A program made the translations under genes and the position numbers. From Hahnella lacustris (GTDB lineage: Bacteria > Pseudomonadota > Gammaproteobacteria > Burkholderiales > Burkholderiaceae_A): a stretch of 64,000 nt of DNA. How positions within the stretch are numbered: the first letter of the stretch is position 1; every line of letters starts with the position of its first letter. The stretch spans positions 2,163,723 to 2,227,722 of the forward strand of contig OZ239148.1 of assembly GCA_965194655.1 (NCBI GenBank), in the 5' to 3' direction. The notes under the pieces are model-generated. The model saw nothing but the letters and a program-made list of their open reading frames with translations. It made no database searches and had not been told where the DNA came from. Positions 59,380 through 64,000 of this stretch are shown here, piece by piece.

Positions 59380-59926
59380 GACGAAGTCTTTCGAAAATTT
59401 GAGTGAAATGAGTCTAGCATCGGGCGTTACATTGGCGCTCCTGAGCACCGGGGGAACCTTTGAGAAGGTTTATCGGCCAAGCGAGGGCCGTCTGTGGTTT
59501 GATCGCAGTGGCCTGAGCGACTGGAAAGACCAGTGTCAGCTTCCGGAGTCCTGCCGCTTGGAGGTGGTGATGTTGGTCGATAGCCTCGACATGACCGAGG
59601 CCGAACGGGATCACTTAGCCGAGCGCATCGCCTGCGCACCAGAGTCTCGAGTGGTGGTGATCCATGGCACAGATACGATGGTGGCCTCCGCCAAAACGGC
59701 TCGTCGAAAGCAAAGACCTGATCAGGTGGTCGTCTTTACTGGCGCGATGATCCCGGCCAGCCAGCACCACTCTGATGCACTCTTCAATCTGGGGATGGCT
59801 GTCGCTTCTAGCCAGTTGCTCAGGCCCGGGAGCTATGTCTGCATGTCAGGTCAGGTGTTTCGATCTGACCAGGTTCAGAAAAATAAGGCCCTCGGCCGAT
59901 TCGAATCACTTCCCAATGCAGAATGA
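59378..59926 (+). CDS. Single-domain asparaginase-like protein
   Basis: A 182-residue protein equal to the N-terminal domain of L-asparaginases (about half of the usual 330-350). Catalytic residues of that domain are present: T27 in LSTGGTFEK, T98-D99 in HGTDTM, and K168 in QVQKNK. The entire C-terminal domain is missing, with a natural stop. Short stand-alone forms exist in betaproteobacteria, but activity is unknown. An internal start at 59408 (MSLASGVTLALLSTGG) is plausible and would avoid the CATG overlap. The last 21 bases overlap mnmE. Confidence 0.8.
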   Translation: MTKSFENLSEMSLASGVTLALLSTGGTFEKVYRPSEGRLWFDRSGLSDWKDQCQLPESCRLEVVMLVDSLDMTEAERDHLAERIACAPESRVVVIHGTDTMVASAKTARRKQRPDQVVVFTGAMIPASQHHSDALFNLGMAVASSQLLRPGSYVCMSGQVFRSDQVQKNKALGRFESLPNAE

Positions 59927-61336
59927 ACTGAAGATCGACCCCAACAGATCATCCGAATGAACCTCACCCGTGAGTTCAGAGAGTGCCGCCTGCACATCTC
60001 TCATGTGCTCTGCGAAGAGCTCCAGAGCCCCTTGTTTGAGACATTCCTTGCTCAGGACAAGGCCACGCTGAGCGCGAGACAAGGCGTCTAGCTGCCGCCC
60101 TCTCGCAGAGTAGACGGTTTCACCGGACTCCTGCGTCCAGCCTGCACGTTGTTTGAGGGCGGCTCTCAGGGTCTCTAAGCCCTCCCCTGTCTTCGCCGAC
60201 ACGAACAGCGCACTTTCCTGCGGCCCAGCGCTCAAGCACTGTGAAGACCAGAGTCGCCAATCAGCCCCCTGGGGCTCCCCTGTCAATCGATCCACCTGAT
60301 TGAAAACCACCAGGACCTCTGGTGCCACGCCCGAGACGTCGCGCTTCTCCGAGAGACGCTGATCAAGCTGCTGAACAAAGTCGGGTTCAAGCGAGTGTGT
60401 CCCTGTCGCATCGATCACCCAGATCACCAAGTCTGCCTCGGCAAGGGTCTGCCAGCTCTTCGCAATCCCGATCTGCTCAACAACATCCTCAGAGGGCCTC
60501 AGTCCCGCAGTATCCACCAGAGAAAATGGAATTCCGTCGATCATCAGACGAGAAGCAATACGATCGCGTGTGGTTCCGGCAACAGCCGTCACGATTGCAA
60601 GCTCTTCCTCAGCGAGCGCATTGAGGAGCGAAGACTTTCCAACATTCGGCGCACCAATAAGACCGATGGTGAGCCCCTGAGAGAGCGCTGCACCTCTCTG
60701 AGCAGCGGCAAAGACCCGATCAAACTGATCTTGTAAATGCTCGAGCCTGATTTCGAGCTGCTCTTGGGTGACTACATCTATGTCTTCTTCAGGGAAATCT
60801 AGACAGGCCTCGACGCGGACGCGAAGGTCCGTCAGGATATTCTGGAGAGCCAGGACCGAACGGCTAAATCCACCCCGAAGCGATTGCAAGGCCGCCCTCG
60901 CTGCCTGCGCACTGCTGGCGGCAATGAGGTCTGCGACGCCCTGGGCCTGGAGTAAATCAAGCTTTCCATGATGAAAAGCCCGCTCTGAGAACTCTCCGGG
61001 ACGAGCCTGACGAATGGGCTGGTCAGGCAAAGAATATTGCAAAACGCCCTGCAGCAGCCCTTGAAGCACTGCAGGTCCACCATGCCCTTGAAGTTCAAAC
61101 ACGTCCTCCCCTGTGAAGCTGTGTGGCCCGGGGAAGAAAAGCGCAATGCCATCATCAAGTAACTCTTGGGTGATTCCTCGAAAAACGACTTTCTGCGCCT
61201 GACGAGGAATAGGCTCTACACCCGTCATCTGAAAAAAGACTCTCGAAGACGCGGGACCCGATAAGCGAACCACCCCAATGGCCCCTGGCGCAAGGCCAGA
61301 GGCTACGGCCACAATCGTGTCGCTAGACGGCGACAT
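59906..61336 (-). CDS. mnmE: tRNA modification GTPase MnmE
   Basis: GTPase partner of MnmG in wobble-uridine modification. The 476-residue protein has an N-terminal folate-binding domain (VAVASGLAPGAIGVVRLSGP), G1 GAPNVGKSSLLNAL, G3 DTAGL, and the C-terminal Cys motif FCIGK. G4 is NQVD. Complete. It overlaps yidC by 14 bases at its start. Confidence 0.97.
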   Translation of the reverse strand: MSPSSDTIVAVASGLAPGAIGVVRLSGPASSRVFFQMTGVEPIPRQAQKVVFRGITQELLDDGIALFFPGPHSFTGEDVFELQGHGGPAVLQGLLQGVLQYSLPDQPIRQARPGEFSERAFHHGKLDLLQAQGVADLIAASSAQAARAALQSLRGGFSRSVLALQNILTDLRVRVEACLDFPEEDIDVVTQEQLEIRLEHLQDQFDRVFAAAQRGAALSQGLTIGLIGAPNVGKSSLLNALAEEELAIVTAVAGTTRDRIASRLMIDGIPFSLVDTAGLRPSEDVVEQIGIAKSWQTLAEADLVIWVIDATGTHSLEPDFVQQLDQRLSEKRDVSGVAPEVLVVFNQVDRLTGEPQGADWRLWSSQCLSAGPQESALFVSAKTGEGLETLRAALKQRAGWTQESGETVYSARGRQLDALSRAQRGLVLSKECLKQGALELFAEHMRDVQAALSELTGEVHSDDLLGSIFSSFCIGK

Positions 61337-62969
61337 TCATCCGTTTCATGATGAACCACTGCTGGGCGATGGAGACCACGTTGTTGACCAGCCAGTAAAG
61401 CACCAGGCCCGCAGGGAAGAAAAAGAAGAAGACCGAAAAGACCAAGGGCAGAAACAACATGATCTTGGCCTGTAAAGGATCAGGAGGAGGCGGATTGAGC
61501 TTGGTCTGAAGGAACATAGTTGCAGCCATGATCACAGGCAGGATGTAATACGGATCAGGGGCTGCTAAGTCCGTAATCCAGAGGATCCAGGGCGCATTTC
61601 TCATTTCAACACTGGCCAATAAGACCCAATAGAGCGCAAGAAACACCGGAATCTGAATGAAGATTGGAAGGCAGCCACCCAGAGGATTGATCTTCTCCGT
61701 TTTGTAGAGCTCCATCATGGCCTGATTGAACTTCGCCTTGTCGTCGCCATATCGATCTCTGAGGGCTGTCATTCGAGGGGCAACGGCCTTCATTTTTGCC
61801 ATGGACTTGTAGCTTGCAGCTGACAAGGGATAGAACAAGGCCTTGATGATGATGGTCAGTAGGACAATCGCCCAGCCCCAATTGGGCACCCATTGGTAGA
61901 GCAACTCGAGCAGCCAGTAGATGGGCTTTGCAATAAAGGTGAGCCAGCTGTAGTCCACGACCAGGTCTAATCCCGGCGCAAGCGTCTCCAATACCCGTTG
62001 GATTTGAGGGCCAACATAGAGAATGGCCTCATGCGTTTGTTGGGCCCCAGGCGCGACTGCTGGGAACGCTTGAAGGACCCCGGCGGCGTATCGATTCTCT
62101 CCGACTTTGCGGGTATAGAACTCTCGAGCTGCCTGATTCTGAACGACCCATGCGGTCACGAAATAGTGCTGAACAATCGACATCCAGCCATCACTGGCCT
62201 TCTGAACGTAATCTCGACGACCTTTCTCAATGTCTGAGAAATCAATTTTTTCGAACTTCCCTTGCTCGGTGTAGACCGCTGGACCAGTGAAGGTTTGATA
62301 AAACGAACTCTCTCCAGGCGCAGGATCTCCGTTGCGCAAAAACTGAAGATAAATGGTGGGCGTCACGGTGTCCGCCCCCGTATTCAGAACCGTGTGCTGA
62401 ATTCGAACTTGATGTCCGGATTCCGCCAGTGAAATTCGCTTGATCAGCTTGAGCCCTCCCGCCTCCGCAGCGAGCAAGAGCGTACGGTCTGCTGGATCCT
62501 CTGGCCTCAATGGCATGGCCTGAAAGCTTAAGGTGTGATTGGGCAGGCTCTTGCCATTTGGCCCAGTTCCAACCAACCCAGTCTGAGCCTCATAGAAACG
62601 AGCTTCCGCCTGGTCAAAGAGTCGAACAAAACCTCCGGCATATTGATCCGATGCCTGATCTTTCAGGGTCGCCCCGATCAATCGAGCACCCAAACCATCG
62701 ATTTGAAGCTCAAGATCGCGATTTTTCAGCGTGAATGTCTGGGTGACAACCGAGGGATCTGGCTGGGACGCCGCAGCGGAAAGCGTTTCCTCCGCAGATT
62801 TCATCGGGGTCGGCAGAGTGCCCGTCGTAGCAGAAGTCACCGACGTGGTGTCTGTACCGACTGAGGACGGCGAAGCAGGCAAGGGATTGGCCTGCCGCAT
62901 CCACGCCTCCCAGAGGAGAAAGACAGATCCAACAAACACCAACATCAAAATCGTACGACGTGCATCCAT
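61323..62969 (-). CDS. yidC: Membrane protein insertase YidC
   Basis: Inner-membrane insertase of 548 residues. N-terminal helix MLVFVGSVFLLWEAWM, a large periplasmic beta-sandwich domain (about 60-330), then the conserved five-helix core: YWLLELLYQWVPNWGWAIVL, YKTEKINPLGGCLPIFIQIP and WLVNNVVSIAQQWFIMKRM. Full length for proteobacteria. It follows yidD after 3 bases. Confidence 0.97.
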   Translation of the reverse strand: MDARRTILMLVFVGSVFLLWEAWMRQANPLPASPSSVGTDTTSVTSATTGTLPTPMKSAEETLSAAASQPDPSVVTQTFTLKNRDLELQIDGLGARLIGATLKDQASDQYAGGFVRLFDQAEARFYEAQTGLVGTGPNGKSLPNHTLSFQAMPLRPEDPADRTLLLAAEAGGLKLIKRISLAESGHQVRIQHTVLNTGADTVTPTIYLQFLRNGDPAPGESSFYQTFTGPAVYTEQGKFEKIDFSDIEKGRRDYVQKASDGWMSIVQHYFVTAWVVQNQAAREFYTRKVGENRYAAGVLQAFPAVAPGAQQTHEAILYVGPQIQRVLETLAPGLDLVVDYSWLTFIAKPIYWLLELLYQWVPNWGWAIVLLTIIIKALFYPLSAASYKSMAKMKAVAPRMTALRDRYGDDKAKFNQAMMELYKTEKINPLGGCLPIFIQIPVFLALYWVLLASVEMRNAPWILWITDLAAPDPYYILPVIMAATMFLQTKLNPPPPDPLQAKIMLFLPLVFSVFFFFFPAGLVLYWLVNNVVSIAQQWFIMKRMNVAV

Positions 62970-62972
62970 GAC

Positions 62973-63260
62973 CTAGGTCCTATCGGATTGGCAGTTAAAA
63001 GAAGGGGCGGGCTGTTCTGCAGATGGCGCTACCGGATCATATCCACTTCCGCCCCCTGGTCGACATCGACAGAGTCTTAAAACGGTCATCCGTCCCCCGG
63101 ACCACAGCCCATGCACAGTGATGGCCTCTTGTGCGTAATCTGAGCAGGTGGGGAAGAATCGACACCGAGGTCCAATCACAGGCCGAATCAGGAGCTGATA
63201 GAGACGAATCAACAGGCAAGCGAGACGCCTCACCCCGAGATCTGCGTTCACGCTACGCAT
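62973..63260 (-). CDS. yidD: YidD, membrane protein insertion efficiency factor
   Basis: Small amphipathic protein of 95 residues that assists YidC. Core motif RPVIGPRCRFFPTCSDYAQE is diagnostic, with CRCRPGGGSGYDPVAP after it. Start at 63260 (MRSVNADLG) overlaps rnpA by 8 bases; the longer frame upstream lies inside rnpA. Confidence 0.95.
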   Translation of the reverse strand: MRSVNADLGVRRLACLLIRLYQLLIRPVIGPRCRFFPTCSDYAQEAITVHGLWSGGRMTVLRLCRCRPGGGSGYDPVAPSAEQPAPSFNCQSDRT

Positions 63261-63639
63261 CTGCGAACCCTTTTTCGAGGGCTTGATAGGCCTGATCGCA
63301 TACTCCAACCAGCGAACGATACCGTTGCTGTCGTTCCATCGTCGTAGTCCACTGAGGCTTTCCTCGGCAACGAACCAAAAGATGATGAGACACGCTCAAT
63401 GGATGGGTCTGCCAATAAGCGCGACACCACCGTCGCACCTTATTGCGATGAACGGCCTTGCGTAGAACTTTTTTAGGAATGATAAAACCGAGGGCTGAAC
63501 CCGGCACTTGCTCTGACGGTTGTGCGTAGACCATGAGCCAATCGTTGGATGCGATGGGCCGTCTTCGCATCAAATCTGCAAATGCTTCCGGTCGGGACAA
63601 ACGACCTAAGGCGCTCACAAGCGATGCAGCCTCATTCAC
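63253..63639 (-). CDS. rnpA: Ribonuclease P protein component
   Basis: Protein subunit of RNase P, which matures tRNA 5' ends. The 128-residue basic protein has LGFIIPKKVLRKAVHRNKVR with the RNR box altered to RNK, followed by RWCRAYW. The C-terminus continues normally (SLVGVCDQAYQALEKGFA). Sits between rpmH and yidD as usual. The sequence is divergent, but context settles it. Confidence 0.93.
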   Translation of the reverse strand: MNEAASLVSALGRLSRPEAFADLMRRRPIASNDWLMVYAQPSEQVPGSALGFIIPKKVLRKAVHRNKVRRWCRAYWQTHPLSVSHHLLVRCRGKPQWTTTMERQQRYRSLVGVCDQAYQALEKGFADA

Positions 63640-63732
63640 AACAACCTAAAATCTGGGGTGCACATCGGCATGCACCTTTTAGACGTGCTTAACGCGAAGG
63701 CGCTTACGAATGGCCTGGTGAAGGACGTGGGC

Positions 63733-63867
63733 TTAGACCGCGAGACGATGACGGCCTTTGGCTCGACGTGCGCGAATCACTGCACGACCACCACGGGTCT
63801 TCATGCGAACCAAAAAGCCATGTGTCCGTTTGCGACGCACCACGGAGGGTTGGAAAGTCCGTTTCAT
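63733..63867 (-). CDS. rpmH: 50S ribosomal protein L34
   Basis: A 44-residue basic protein read on the minus strand from ATG 63867 to TAA 63735-63733: MKRTFQPSVVRRKRTHGFLV, then RMKTRGGRAVIRARRAKGRH and RLAV. All family positions are present. It is preceded by a GGAG ribosome-binding site and marks the boundary to dnaA. Confidence 0.98.
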   Translation of the reverse strand: MKRTFQPSVVRRKRTHGFLVRMKTRGGRAVIRARRAKGRHRLAV

Positions 63868-63894
63868 TTCAATTCTCCAAAAGAGGAACCTTTA

Positions 63895-63923
63895 ATTGTA
63901 GTGGAAACTTAGACTGCTGGCTA
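63895..63923 (-). promoter_or_regulatory. Promoter of the rpmH-rnpA-yidD-yidC-mnmE operon
   Basis: On the minus strand TAGCCA (63923-63918), 17 bases, then TACAAT (63900-63895). The -10 is strong; the -35 matches four of six consensus bases. It lies 28 bases upstream of the rpmH start. Confidence 0.6.
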
Positions 63924-63943
63924 GTACTCGGGCCATCTCAACC

Positions 63944-63952
63944 TGTGGATAA
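63944..63952 (-). promoter_or_regulatory. DnaA box upstream of rpmH (edge of the dnaA/oriC region)
   Basis: TTATCCACA on the minus strand (TGTGGATAA on the plus) is a perfect consensus DnaA box. With rpmH adjacent, the region to the right of 63868 is the usual rpmH-dnaA spacer, where many bacteria place oriC. A possible plus-strand -10 TACACT at 63968-63973 might belong to dnaA. Confidence 0.75.
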
Positions 63953-64000
63953 GTCCCTCTTTTCAGGTACACTGGTCCTTGAAATTTTCTCTTGGTACTC

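Noticed and set aside
63657..63680. Hairpin GGTGCA/TGCACC followed by TTTT on the plus strand
   Set aside because: There is no plus-strand gene upstream to terminate; it lies between rpmH and rnpA, which are transcribed the other way. The stem is only six pairs.

Overview
The window is about 64 kb of GC-rich chromosome from a betaproteobacterium, most likely Burkholderiales. Pointers to this are the gene orders tRNA-Tyr/Gly/Thr-tuf-tRNA-Trp-secE-nusG-rplKAJL-rpoB, dacC-dat-ybeD-lipB-lipA, mnmG-rsmG-parA-parB-atpIBEFHAGDC-hemE-priA and rpmH-rnpA-yidD-yidC-mnmE, together with a PhaM-type polyhydroxyalkanoate granule protein and Coq7. I annotate 73 protein genes and 5 tRNAs. I see no insertion sequence, CRISPR array, prophage or rRNA. 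Packing is very tight: no gap exceeds about 220 bases, many operon neighbours overlap by 4 to 29 bases, and several convergent pairs overlap at their 3' ends.

Layout: 1-7880 holds the translation/transcription operon on the minus strand (rpoB is cut by the left edge). 7898-9510 holds a divergent DUF3108/phaM pair. 9461-21899 is the most distinctive region: a MerR-type regulator with a B12-binding domain (LitR/CarH family), a DUF2256 protein and an FeS-type photolyase on the minus strand, facing an almost gapless plus-strand operon of eleven genes (a small exported protein, glutathione peroxidase, FolE2, an FAD oxidoreductase, DUF1365, cyclopropane-fatty-acid-synthase-like methyltransferase, a chalcone-isomerase-like protein, an MFS transporter, a DUF3833 lipoprotein, an SDR and an NTF2-like protein), followed by a diiron desaturase-like protein. 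A sigma70-like promoter between the two arms is flanked by two matching dyads exactly 63 bp apart. I read this as a light-responsive photoprotection and membrane-lipid-remodelling system. 21918-39800 contains housekeeping genes (rfaE2, coaX, birA, lipoate synthesis, rsmI, dsbA, argS, dgkA, coq7, priA). Among them is a dacC homologue that has lost all three penicillin-binding-protein catalytic motifs.

39965-52480 holds hemE, the F-type ATP synthase operon, parAB, rsmG, mnmG and a parS site. 52480-59926 is a metabolic stretch (alcohol and aldehyde dehydrogenases, TSUP transporter, pdxA, MOSC protein, GTP-dependent PEP carboxykinase, a one-domain asparaginase). 59906-64000 is the classic origin-proximal block mnmE-yidC-yidD-rnpA-rpmH ending at a perfect DnaA box, so dnaA and oriC probably lie just beyond the right edge. 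If so, most of the highly expressed minus-strand operons are transcribed in the direction of replication.

All functions are assigned from motifs and family resemblance read by eye. No database search or structure prediction was run.
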